64,000 bases of DNA from Opitutaceae bacterium (GTDB lineage: Bacteria > Verrucomicrobiota > Verrucomicrobiia > Opitutales > Opitutaceae), in the NCBI GenBank assembly GCA_030693515.1, contig JAUYAK010000063.1, positions 62,001 to 126,000 of the forward strand. Direction: 5' to 3'. Within the stretch, counting starts at the first letter, position 1, and every line of letters starts with the position of its first letter. A program made the position numbers and the translations under genes. The notes under the pieces were generated by a model. It was given only the letters and a program-made list of their open reading frames with translations, did not search any database and was not told where the DNA came from. This document shows, in pieces, positions 51,591 through 58,954 of the stretch.

Positions 51591-52901
51591 TCACCTCCGC
51601 GGCCACGGCATTGCGACTTGACGGAGTGTCTTCAAGTCCGCCTTGGCGTAGATGTAAGTTGTATCGATGTAGCGATGACCGAGAACATCGGCGATGGCCT
51701 TGATCGGCTGGTCGTGCTCCAGCGCCCGGATCGCCCAGGAATGACGCAAGCTGTGCGCCCCGCGTCCGGGTTGGTGAACACCGGCTTTGAGCATGTAGTG
51801 CTTTACGACGTTGGAAACGGCCATGCTGCTGAGGGAGCCGTGGGGCGCCTTGGTGCTGAGAAAAACCTCGCGATACGGTGTCCGAGGATCGCGGTGCCGG
51901 AGCCATTGAATGATCGCTTCGCCGACGGCATCGAGGAGTGGAACAAGCACCTCTTTGCCACCCTTTTGGGCGCGAAAACGAATCTTGGCCTGTGGCCAGT
52001 CCAGGTCTTCGAGCGACAAGTGTGCGGCGGAAACGGCCCGGACACCGTAAGCCATCAAAACGAGAATGATCGCGTAGTCGCGCGCTCCGTTGGGCGTCTG
52101 CTTGTCGATCATGGCGAGCACCCGTTCGAGCGACGAATCATCCACACCTCTGGGCAGCGAGGCGTGCCGATAGAGCCGCTGGCGTGGCACGAGACCAGTG
52201 AAGTCGCGCTGCGTGTGGCCGTGGCGGGCGCAATACGCGAGAAACACTCGGAGACTTGAAGAAAGCGAGGCCGTGTTGTCGCTGCTGCCTTGGATGAAGC
52301 GCCGGAGGTGAGACTCCATCTGTTCGGCGCGCATGTCCCGCAAACGGGAGCGTTGAGCGTCGCCCTTCAACGACTCAAGGAAGGCGGTGGTGTGAGCGAT
52401 ATGGCGCTTGAACGTGACCAGTGCCACGATGCGTTCCTCCCGCAGATGCACGGCGTAGGGATCAAGGAGCCAGCTATGCTTCGTGATGACCGGAGCCGGC
52501 CGTGGGAACGCCATGACCTTGATCGCTTCGAGATAGAGGAAAAGGTGCTTGAGGTGGGCCAGGCAGTTATCGCGCGGCCTGTAGCGCGAACACGTGCTGC
52601 GCACCTCGCCCAGATAGGCCGCCAGAAACTCTCCAACTAGCGCGTCGGAGATCGCCGCGAGGTCTTTGATGCCGCGCTCGATCAGGAACGCGTTAAACAC
52701 ACAGCATGGGCCGAGGATTATGCACGCAGTCTTGTTGGCATATCCGTTCTGCTTCAGGCCGGCGGCGAAGCCGTCAAAGTAACCACCCAGAGGCCCGCGT
52801 CTGAAATCGGCCAGCGCGCGCCGGTCGATGTAGAAATACTCCAACCCCTTTTCATCCGACGGCGCCGAGGGATAGAACGGCTTGCGCATGACCCAGCTCA
52901 T
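51591..52901 (-). CDS. Tyrosine recombinase, first gene of the RIT trio
   Basis: A 436-aa protein from ATG 52901 (a GTG lies one codon upstream). It is the longest of the three, as expected for RitA. The catalytic domain has Arg in 'YGVRAVSAAHLSLEDLDW', 'HSLRHSWAIRAL' (Arg about 386), His in 'VLGHRYIDTTYIY' (about 409) and Tyr about 418. The N-terminal 180 residues include 'GFAAGLKQNGYANKTACIILG', a core-binding domain. It starts about 157 bp inside the right end of the element. Confidence 0.9.
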   Translation of the reverse strand: MSWVMRKPFYPSAPSDEKGLEYFYIDRRALADFRRGPLGGYFDGFAAGLKQNGYANKTACIILGPCCVFNAFLIERGIKDLAAISDALVGEFLAAYLGEVRSTCSRYRPRDNCLAHLKHLFLYLEAIKVMAFPRPAPVITKHSWLLDPYAVHLREERIVALVTFKRHIAHTTAFLESLKGDAQRSRLRDMRAEQMESHLRRFIQGSSDNTASLSSSLRVFLAYCARHGHTQRDFTGLVPRQRLYRHASLPRGVDDSSLERVLAMIDKQTPNGARDYAIILVLMAYGVRAVSAAHLSLEDLDWPQAKIRFRAQKGGKEVLVPLLDAVGEAIIQWLRHRDPRTPYREVFLSTKAPHGSLSSMAVSNVVKHYMLKAGVHQPGRGAHSLRHSWAIRALEHDQPIKAIADVLGHRYIDTTYIYAKADLKTLRQVAMPWPRR

Positions 52902-52974
52902 CACGCGTCAACGCCGAGGAAAAGCACGCTGCCGTCAGAACTCTGCTAAAATACAGGAGTAAACCACGGAGAAC

Positions 52975-53058
52975 TATGTGCAGCGAATGAGTCCACTCGC
53001 CGAGAGAGGCGAAGGCAAAAATGCACGTTCACTCCACATAGCTCGGGGCAACACATAA
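52975..53058. repeat. Right end of the element
   Basis: Reading inward (minus strand) the tip TTATGTGTTG is followed by CTATGTGGAGTGAAC (53041-53027) and, inverted, TTCGCTGCACATA (52987-52975). It mirrors the left end. Confidence 0.8.
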
Positions 53059-53238
53059 CACAATCACCCCAGCGGCGACCCGACACCCAGCGCGGCCGAC
53101 CTGCAATTGACGCGCCAGTTGAGGGAGGCGGCGAAGATCATCGGGATCGATTTGCTCGACCACGTGGTCGTGGGCGCGGTCGAGGACGATCCCAACAAGG
53201 TCGGCCACTACTCGTTCCGCGACGCGGGGCTGTTGTGA
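53059..53238 (+). pseudogene. radC 3' fragment (right flank of the element)
   Basis: The plus-strand frame opens at the JAMM motif, '[20 protein letters not shown]', continues '[19 protein letters not shown]' and '[11 protein letters not shown]', and stops at TGA 53236-53238: 59 codons plus stop, as on the left side. In frame just before it is a TAA from the element tip. It is a different radC gene from the left fragment (about 53% identical over 59 residues), of the kind often carried by plasmids and integrative elements. Confidence 0.9.
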
Positions 53239-53240
53239 GG

Positions 53241-53492
53241 ATGAAAACTCAAACTCACCTCACCATGAATCTCTACACATTGATCGTATATGTGGTTCCG
53301 GCTGGGAGCCATCACGTCGAGGCGGTGGAAGCGCGCGATGCGACCGAAGCGGTGATCCGGCTCCGGGAGCGGATGCTGTTGACCAAGGAGGAATGCGAAG
53401 TCGTCGCAGTGGCGTGCGGACGGGTGCAATTCGAGTGCGTCGATGCGGCGCAGGTTGCGCTGGCACCTTATGGCAGCCCGATGCGGTCGTGA
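53241..53492 (+). CDS. Small protein of unknown function
   Basis: An 83-aa protein from ATG 53241 (ATG 53265 is an alternative, giving 75 aa). The sequence 'NLYTLIVYVVPAGSHHVEAVEARDATEAVIRLRERM' suggests a small alpha/beta protein, and 'LLTKEECEVVAVACGRVQFECVDAAQVAL' follows. It begins directly after the radC fragment on the same strand, as small genes often follow radC in mobile elements. I recognise no family. Confidence 0.6.
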   Translation: MKTQTHLTMNLYTLIVYVVPAGSHHVEAVEARDATEAVIRLRERMLLTKEECEVVAVACGRVQFECVDAAQVALAPYGSPMRS

Positions 53493-53535
53493 GACGTCGC
53501 GGACGGGGGCATCCGCCTGCGGGACGAAAGGGGTG

Positions 53536-53760
53536 GCTTCCACACGCATGGCCCGAGTGTGCCACGCCCGTCAAGGTAGTCCGCGCTGCGCGCGGCTCCA
53601 CCTTTCCCGCCGGCGGCCTTCCCCTTCGTGGGGAGCGCAGCGCTCCCCGCTCAGCAGCCTTGGCGGTGACTGGGCGTGCCCCACGGGGCCAGCGCGTGGA
53701 ACGCGCCACGAGCAACGGGCAACACCGCCCGACCGGGGCGCACCGGCGCATTTTGTCATG
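53536..53760. repeat. 225-bp direct repeat, copy 1
   Basis: The stretch from GCTTCCACACGC at 53536 to the ATG at 53758 is repeated at 54796-55020 without insertions or deletions, at a constant offset of 1260 bp. It contains GGGGAGCGC-A-GCGCTCCCC and CGCGCTGCGCGCG palindromes. Each copy ends at the start codon of a gene, so it may be a shared leader or promoter. Confidence 0.9.
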
Positions 53761-54291
53761 AACGTCATCGCCGCATCCGCCCAGTCTTCCCTCAAGCTTG
53801 CCGTCCACGCGACCACGCCGAACGAATTCTCCGAGGCACCGGACTACGCCTACCTGGAAATCACGCACCTACAGGCAAGGGCCCTAGTTTACCTGATGAG
53901 CCTGACCCAGCAATTCCGCGGACAGATGGCTCGCAGCGGACTGGTTGATCCCTGTTACGACATCAGTCTCGGTTTGGGTGAGCGGTTGCCCAATTTCCGA
54001 CTGATTCAGATTCCGTTCGGTGAGGATCAAGAGCCGCAACGAGACCGACCCATTGTGCTGTTGCCGGAAGAGTTCGATCCCGAAAGTGTCGGCGAAAACG
54101 CCGAGCATCGGGTGGAGTGCCACCGGATCGAGGTGGGGCGCGAGCAGGTGCGATTCTCGGCTTTGCTCAGGCGGGGCGACGACCGGTTCGTCACGACCGA
54201 TCTCAACGAGAAATTACTTCAGGAGATTGCGAATCAATATCCGACCGATTTGCCGCTGGCTGCACTGGCAGCTCCGTTGGCCGGCGAATGA
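53758..54291 (+). CDS. Protein of unknown function preceded by the 225-bp repeat
   Basis: A 177-aa protein from ATG 53758. The frame is also open upstream through the repeat, but I read that as noncoding because the same repeat precedes another unrelated gene. The sequence ('YLEITHLQARALVYLMSLTQQFRGQMAR', 'RPIVLLPEEFDPESVGENAEHRVECHRIEVGREQVRFSALLRRGDDRFVT') is soluble alpha/beta. No family is recognised. It belongs to the accessory region. Confidence 0.65.
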   Translation: MNVIAASAQSSLKLAVHATTPNEFSEAPDYAYLEITHLQARALVYLMSLTQQFRGQMARSGLVDPCYDISLGLGERLPNFRLIQIPFGEDQEPQRDRPIVLLPEEFDPESVGENAEHRVECHRIEVGREQVRFSALLRRGDDRFVTTDLNEKLLQEIANQYPTDLPLAALAAPLAGE

Positions 54292-54310
54292 CTGGGCGCA
54301 CGAGCGCCCT

Positions 54311-54634
54311 TCATGGCGCGCTCTTCGGCGCTTCCGTCCGATGCTGTTCCCAGCGGGCGCGAATCGCCGAGAGCGCGGCTTCACAGTCGCTCAGTCGGGC
54401 CACCACAAAAGGATCGAATTCCGCGAGGTCGCGCCGGTTCAGCCACGTGGGCGCGTTTGCGAGCCAGGCGAGGCGGCTGGCGAGATCGGCCAGCTCGTCG
54501 TCGAGGTCGGCGGTCCCTTGGTTCATGTCCTCCATTGCCTGAAGGACGAACGCGAAATGGGCGTCGTCGGGCGCGAGTCCGCGCGCAGCGAGATCGTCGC
54601 GGATTTTGCGGCTGATTTCCTCGCGAGTGGGCAT
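54311..54634 (-). CDS. Small helical protein of unknown function
   Basis: A 107-aa acidic, mostly helical protein from ATG 54634 ('MPTREEISRKIRDDLAARGL', 'FVLQAMEDMNQGTADLDDELADLASRLAWLAN', 'RLSDCEAALSAIRARWEQH'). It is convergent with the gene ending at 54291 and points away from the second repeat copy. Function unknown. Between it and the repeat (54635-54795) I see nothing else. Confidence 0.6.
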   Translation of the reverse strand: MPTREEISRKIRDDLAARGLAPDDAHFAFVLQAMEDMNQGTADLDDELADLASRLAWLANAPTWLNRRDLAEFDPFVVARLSDCEAALSAIRARWEQHRTEAPKSAP

Positions 54635-54795
54635 GGGTGGAAACACGCGGATGGAATAAACCTTGTGCGGTGGAGACCAGCCCGCCGCGACCAGATACAA
54701 GAATTTCGGCGGCTTCCCCAAGCGACTGCGTGTCCGATTCGCGCGGGGAAGCCTCCTCGCCCTGGTAAGCATCCGCCGAGTGGGATCAAAAAGTT

Positions 54796-55020
54796 AGCTT
54801 CCGCACGCGGTTCCGAGTGTGCCACGCCCGTCAAGGTAGTCCGCGCTGCGCGCGGCTCCACCTTTCCCGCCGGTGGCCTTCCCCTTCGTGGGGAGCGCAG
54901 CGCTCCCCACTCCGCGGCCTTGGCGGTGACTGGGCGTGCCCCACGGAACCAGCGCGCGGCACGCGCCACGGGAAACGGGCACTTCCGCCCGGCCGGGGCG
55001 CACCGGCGCCCTTCATCATG
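54796..55020. repeat. 225-bp direct repeat, copy 2
   Basis: The second copy of the repeat at 53536, with scattered substitutions but no length change. It ends at the ATG of the gene at 55018. A shorter, diverged stretch resembling its first 35 bases occurs near 62872. Confidence 0.9.
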
Positions 55021-55611
55021 AACACGAACGACACACCGCATTCGCCGGCTCGGACGGATCGCCTGCCCAATCAACTCTATGCGCCCAACGGACGACGCAT
55101 CGCGGCCAGCAAGGATTGGATTCCCGGCAACGCCCTGATCGCAAGCGTCACCCGCGCACCCGACGGCACGCTCGCGATCGAATGGGAAGGTGAAACGAAA
55201 CTCTGCTGGGACGGCCAATACACCGAGCAGCTCGGCGAACAGAGAATCTTCCTCGACGACGCAGGTAACGAATGGAGCGAGGACCAACTCGCACTTGGCG
55301 CGGAGCCGATTCCGGCCGTAGCGGAGACGACAATGACAACGGACGACGATGCGTGGGCGGCGATTCCGCACTATCCTCTCGGGCAGGTGCCCGAATCGTT
55401 GCCCGACGAAAATCCAGCGCTCTATCGGCAGGTGATCGCGAAGCGCGCGATCCTCGCGGCCTACGAGAACGGCGACGACCCGGAGGCGGGCGTGACCGAT
55501 CTACTCGCGGATCTGCGCCACCTGTGCGACGCGCTGGGTTGGGATTTCGCGACAATGGATAGCGCGGCCTACCGGCACTACACGGAGGAAAAATCCGAAG
55601 GCGTGAAGTAA
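55018..55611 (+). CDS. Protein of unknown function preceded by the 225-bp repeat
   Basis: A 197-aa protein from ATG 55018. The N-terminal half has 'GRRIAASKDWIPGNALIASV' and 'GTLAIEWEGETKLCWDGQYTEQL'. The C-terminal half ('ALYRQVIAKRAILAAYENGDDPEAGVTDLLADLRHLCDALGWDFATMDSAAYRHYTEE') is helical and recalls small plasmid-encoded proteins. No family recognised. It is followed 17 bp later by another unknown gene on the same strand. Confidence 0.65.
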   Translation: MNTNDTPHSPARTDRLPNQLYAPNGRRIAASKDWIPGNALIASVTRAPDGTLAIEWEGETKLCWDGQYTEQLGEQRIFLDDAGNEWSEDQLALGAEPIPAVAETTMTTDDDAWAAIPHYPLGQVPESLPDENPALYRQVIAKRAILAAYENGDDPEAGVTDLLADLRHLCDALGWDFATMDSAAYRHYTEEKSEGVK

Positions 55612-55628
55612 GTCCGGGGACAAATCCG

Positions 55629-56210
55629 ATGAAAACTGACTTTCCCACCCACTATCAGGACGCGATCCGGTTCATCTTGGAGCCCTCGGCAGGGCGCGAG
55701 CGTGAACGCTATACGTCGGACCTCTACGTTTACGTCCACGCCGCACCGGCGGACCGCCCGCGATTCGCGGGGCAGTTTTACCTCGAGGCGTTCGAGCGGA
55801 TTGCGGGCGGCGTGACTTTCCTCAACGCGTGGGTGCCGGCCACGCCGGCCGGGGTCGAGCGATTCTTCCGCTGGCTCACGGAGCGAAAGAAGGAATTCGT
55901 TTCCCCACGGCCTTACCGGCTCGGGCAGGCGTGCGACGGCACCATCGGATCGGCCGTGCTTCACGCCTACTATGTCGCCTGCTCGGCGCTGGGCCTCGAT
56001 GCCGACCGACTCTACAAACGGGCCTACCCAGAGCGGACCGACAACCCACCCGACTGGCACGGGTGCCAACATCACGCGGAATGGCAGGGTGGCGTAGTCT
56101 GGCCCGACTGTTGGGATGCGGCTGCGATTGATGGACTCGCCGAGTCGCTGACCGCGATCAACTACCACAGCCTGCGGAGCGAATTCGAGGACGCTACGGG
56201 TGCCCGGTAA
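55629..56210 (+). CDS. Protein of unknown function
   Basis: A 193-aa soluble protein ('HYQDAIRFILEPSAGRERERY', 'RPRFAGQFYLEAFERIAGGVTFLNAWVPATPAGVERFFRWLTERKKEF', 'WHGCQHHAEWQGGVVWPDCWD'). The cluster of Trp, His and Cys near the end could bind metal, but this is a guess. Probably in an operon with the gene ending at 55611. It is convergent with the modified-nucleotide operon (29 bp between stops). Confidence 0.65.
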   Translation: MKTDFPTHYQDAIRFILEPSAGRERERYTSDLYVYVHAAPADRPRFAGQFYLEAFERIAGGVTFLNAWVPATPAGVERFFRWLTERKKEFVSPRPYRLGQACDGTIGSAVLHAYYVACSALGLDADRLYKRAYPERTDNPPDWHGCQHHAEWQGGVVWPDCWDAAAIDGLAESLTAINYHSLRSEFEDATGAR

Positions 56211-56238
56211 AATCCGGCAAAGCGAACAAACTTCGGTT

Positions 56239-57255
56239 TCACGCACCCGGCTTCACCGCGTAACGCTCCAGCCACCGCAGCCATAGTTGACGATAGAGAG
56301 GATTCACGCAGGCCGCAATGGCCTCTCGATAGGCGTCACCCTTCCTTCGTAACCGCAATCCCTCCGCCGTAAGCACGGCCAGCATATCCTTGTAAGCGAG
56401 AGGTAGCGCAGAACCATGCAAGGCTGCCAGAAGTTCGTCCGACGACGAGCCGATGGTGACGATTCGTTCGACGGCACGTTCAATGTCTGCGAAAACATCT
56501 TTCGAGTCGTCAAACGACAGACGTAAATTTGCGCTGTCGACGGCCGCCTCTGTGGGTGAGGCCGTAAGAATCTTGGGCAAATCTCTTACGTAGGCGTGCA
56601 GGCTGTCGCTGACGTGGCAGTAGGAACCCAGCTCGACTCCCAACCACCCGGCAAATATTTCTTGGAGGCAGGTGAACTGAACGAAATCGTAAGGTATGCC
56701 TCGAAAGATGTCGTTACTGCGCATCACCTGCGTCCATTCCAACCGACCGCCGCGAATCTTTAACAGGGCGACAAGATTGCACGGAATATCCGGTGAAACC
56801 GGCAGACCGTCGTTCCCCGGAAGGTCGATTTTACCATCCCATATTTGCAGCACCACCTGACGGCTGTCGGGACAATGCTTCAAGGCGTGGTAAGCACGGG
56901 CGAATTGGTCGAAGCCCAGATGCCGCCGCAGACGTTTGCCGTAGGACCCGTGAAACGTCGGTCCATCGCCGGCCAGTTCCGGCAGCTTGGAGTTAAAATA
57001 GGTCAAAAAGGCCGAATCTTCGCGGCCGCTCAACGTCCAGATTAACTCAGCGAACGCATAGGCCGGGTTGATCGCTGGCGCACGCGAGATCACCCATCGT
57101 GCGCGGGGATTCGCTATCGAAATAGCGGCGTGCAAAATTTCCTTGGTCGGGCCTCCGCGCCCCGGCTGTTCACACACGTCCGCATCGTGTCGCAACGTCT
57201 CTACGATTTTCAGCCAAGTATCGTCCGCACCGGTTCCGGAAAACAGCTTAAACAT
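56239..57255 (-). CDS. Thymidylate-synthase-family enzyme, probable (d)CMP hydroxymethylase or methylase
   Basis: A 338-aa protein from ATG 57255, with GGAGG 5 bp upstream. The thymidylate synthase fold is clear: 'NPAYAFAELIWTLSG' (63-77), 'GSYGKRLR', 'DSRQVVLQIWD' (130-140), the nucleophile Cys 159 in 'DIPCN', phosphate-binding Arg 179 in 'QVMRSND', and 'SLHAY' (His 220, Tyr 222). Asp 190 in 'GIPYD' takes the place of the Asn (E. coli N177) that selects uracil, the same change as in T4 dCMP hydroxymethylase. Cytidylate use is therefore likely, with transfer of a one-carbon unit from folate. Last gene of the six-gene operon; its start overlaps the kinase stop by 8 bp. Confidence 0.85.
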   Translation of the reverse strand: MFKLFSGTGADDTWLKIVETLRHDADVCEQPGRGGPTKEILHAAISIANPRARWVISRAPAINPAYAFAELIWTLSGREDSAFLTYFNSKLPELAGDGPTFHGSYGKRLRRHLGFDQFARAYHALKHCPDSRQVVLQIWDGKIDLPGNDGLPVSPDIPCNLVALLKIRGGRLEWTQVMRSNDIFRGIPYDFVQFTCLQEIFAGWLGVELGSYCHVSDSLHAYVRDLPKILTASPTEAAVDSANLRLSFDDSKDVFADIERAVERIVTIGSSSDELLAALHGSALPLAYKDMLAVLTAEGLRLRRKGDAYREAIAACVNPLYRQLWLRWLERYAVKPGA

Positions 57256-58954
57256 GGGAACCTCCGTTTTTGATCGTCGCGTTGATCCCCCACTTCGGTG
57301 GATACCAATAAACAATCGGTTCCGGCTCTGCCGTAAACCGCTGCTTGATGCGGGTGCGTCCCGTCGGTCCGCTAAACTCCGGGTGCATCACCCGGGCGTA
57401 TTTATCGACCTCGCAAAAGAGATTTTGACAGTCGATGAGCTGGAGCGGCCGACCCCACAAATTTCGGAATGACAACCCGAGCCGGCCAAACTCTTCCTCT
57501 TGGCGATCGGTGACGACCTTGATGATTTCAGCTTCGGTCAATCCGCCTAGGTCGCTAAAACATTTATGGACCCCACTGAAGGCTCCCGGCCCCGGGACGA
57601 CAAAATCCATTTCGGAAAATGAGATCAGTGGACCGTAGTTGAGATCCGTGACATACTGGTAGGCTAGGAAGTCCCCGATGGTCGGATAGGCCCGGATTAG
57701 ATCGAACGCTTTGGCCATCGACCGGGCGGCGGCAATCTTCGACGGGAGCCCGTCTTTGATCATTTGCTCGATCATGCGCAAATGCATCGAGTGTTTCCGC
57801 CCGCCCGGAGCCTTCGCGCCACCCGAGGGCATGATGTAGGCGGCGGAGTAAACGCGTTCGCCTCGCGCCATCGCGGCGCTCAGCACCGCATCGTAGCGTT
57901 TGAACGAAAACTCCTTGAAGGTGATTTCACCCACCTCTCGGCAAAGAAGTTCCCAAGTGTCGATTCGGTTGAAGACCTTGAAAAGCAACGTGCGAAAAAA
58001 GACTTCGTCCGGTGAGGCGTCGCCGCGGTAGATCACTTTCCTGATCAGATACTGGCTCACACGATCCGAGGCCCGGTAGGCGTTCGTGAATTTGAATTCC
58101 CGCAGCACCACGTCATCCGTCCATGGCGAGCGTTGTCCCTCCGCTCGCGCAAAAAAGATGCGCTGCCGTTCACAGGCGAAGCGCCAATAGCTGTCATAGA
58201 CGAGGGTTGTTTTCGCCGGTGCGAGCCGACTGAAAACCTGCGAGCCACGAGCCGCCGTCGGGCTGCCTTGCAGTGCGAGCTGGCCCTGCTGCGAACCGTT
58301 GGTCCGCGCTGTTGGCGTGGACAATTGCCAATCGGGAAATGAAAGCTCGGCTACGATTTTCTTCAGACTCGCGGGCAGCGTTCCATCGTTGGTGATGATG
58401 CGCACGGGATAGTCATTCCGCTCGTTCGCGGCCAGGCGCTGATATTCCTCGATACGTTTGCGCCGCTCGACCGCTTTGTCGTTGGCACGGCCTTTGTCGC
58501 GAAGAATCAGGAAGGCCATCGCCGGTCGGACCGTGCCCCAATGGCAATGCTCGACGTCGATCATCGCCTTGAGTGAAGTGGCAGACGCGCCGGCCACGAT
58601 GCCGTAAACCCACGTCGACCACCAAAAGCGGTCGAGCACGATATGCGTGCCTTGCTTCAAGGCCGGTAATATCTTCGTTTCGATGGCGTCGATGTGGGCG
58701 GCAATGTGCAGCAACTGGAGACTCGCGGGATGAATGACGTGCGCTCCCTGTTCCGGATTCTGGTGATGGAGCCGATATACCTCCGCTCCGAGGGTGCCGG
58801 GCTCCCGACCTGGAAACGAAAAATACATCGCGCGCAAGCCCTGCGCCTGGAGTCGGGCAACCAATTCATGCGCGAGCGTCGTCTTGCCCGACCCGTCGGC
58901 CCCTTCGAAGACGACGAGGCGACCAAGCCCGGTTTGAGCAATCTTAGACGTCAT
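57248..58954 (-). CDS. Thymidylate-kinase-like protein fused to a 5-hmdU DNA kinase/aGPT-Pplase-like domain
   Basis: A 568-aa protein. Residues 1-210 are a thymidylate-kinase-like P-loop enzyme: Walker A 'FEGADGSGKTT' (16-26), 'DRFWWSTWVYG' (Asp 108-Arg 109), and a Lys/Arg-rich lid near 153-170. After a linker, about 250-545 is a helical domain ('SYWRFACERQRIFFARAEGQ', 'LREFKFTNAYRASDRVSQYL', 'FRTLLFKVFNRIDTW', 'PTIGDFLAYQYVTDLNYG') matching the '5-hmdU DNA kinase, helical' family found in phages with hypermodified DNA. The pairing suggests phosphorylation of an unusual nucleotide or base. It overlaps genes on both sides. Confidence 0.82.
   Translation of the reverse strand: MTSKIAQTGLGRLVVFEGADGSGKTTLAHELVARLQAQGLRAMYFSFPGREPGTLGAEVYRLHHQNPEQGAHVIHPASLQLLHIAAHIDAIETKILPALKQGTHIVLDRFWWSTWVYGIVAGASATSLKAMIDVEHCHWGTVRPAMAFLILRDKGRANDKAVERRKRIEEYQRLAANERNDYPVRIITNDGTLPASLKKIVAELSFPDWQLSTPTARTNGSQQGQLALQGSPTAARGSQVFSRLAPAKTTLVYDSYWRFACERQRIFFARAEGQRSPWTDDVVLREFKFTNAYRASDRVSQYLIRKVIYRGDASPDEVFFRTLLFKVFNRIDTWELLCREVGEITFKEFSFKRYDAVLSAAMARGERVYSAAYIMPSGGAKAPGGRKHSMHLRMIEQMIKDGLPSKIAAARSMAKAFDLIRAYPTIGDFLAYQYVTDLNYGPLISFSEMDFVVPGPGAFSGVHKCFSDLGGLTEAEIIKVVTDRQEEEFGRLGLSFRNLWGRPLQLIDCQNLFCEVDKYARVMHPEFSGPTGRTRIKQRFTAEPEPIVYWYPPKWGINATIKNGGSHV

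Larger units (their letters stand above)
47983..53058. mobile_element. RIT-like (recombinase-in-trio) element carrying a mercury module
   Basis: About 5.1 kb bounded by inverted ends and flanked on both sides by truncated radC 3' halves. It carries three consecutive minus-strand tyrosine recombinase genes in the length order typical of recombinase-in-trio elements. Next to them are a MerR regulator and two metal-handling genes. Boundaries were set at the last base before the CAC codon of HNHPSGDP on each side; both junctions read CATAA|CAC. Confidence 0.82.

Noticed and set aside
47983-53058. Tn554-family transposon
   Set aside because: Tn554 also targets radC, but its TnpA/TnpB/TnpC have different sizes and TnpC is not a recombinase; here all three proteins have full tyrosine recombinase catalytic motifs.
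53443-53757. N-terminal extension of the 53758 gene through the 225-bp repeat
   Set aside because: The same repeat precedes an unrelated protein, and the extension is Arg-rich low-complexity sequence.
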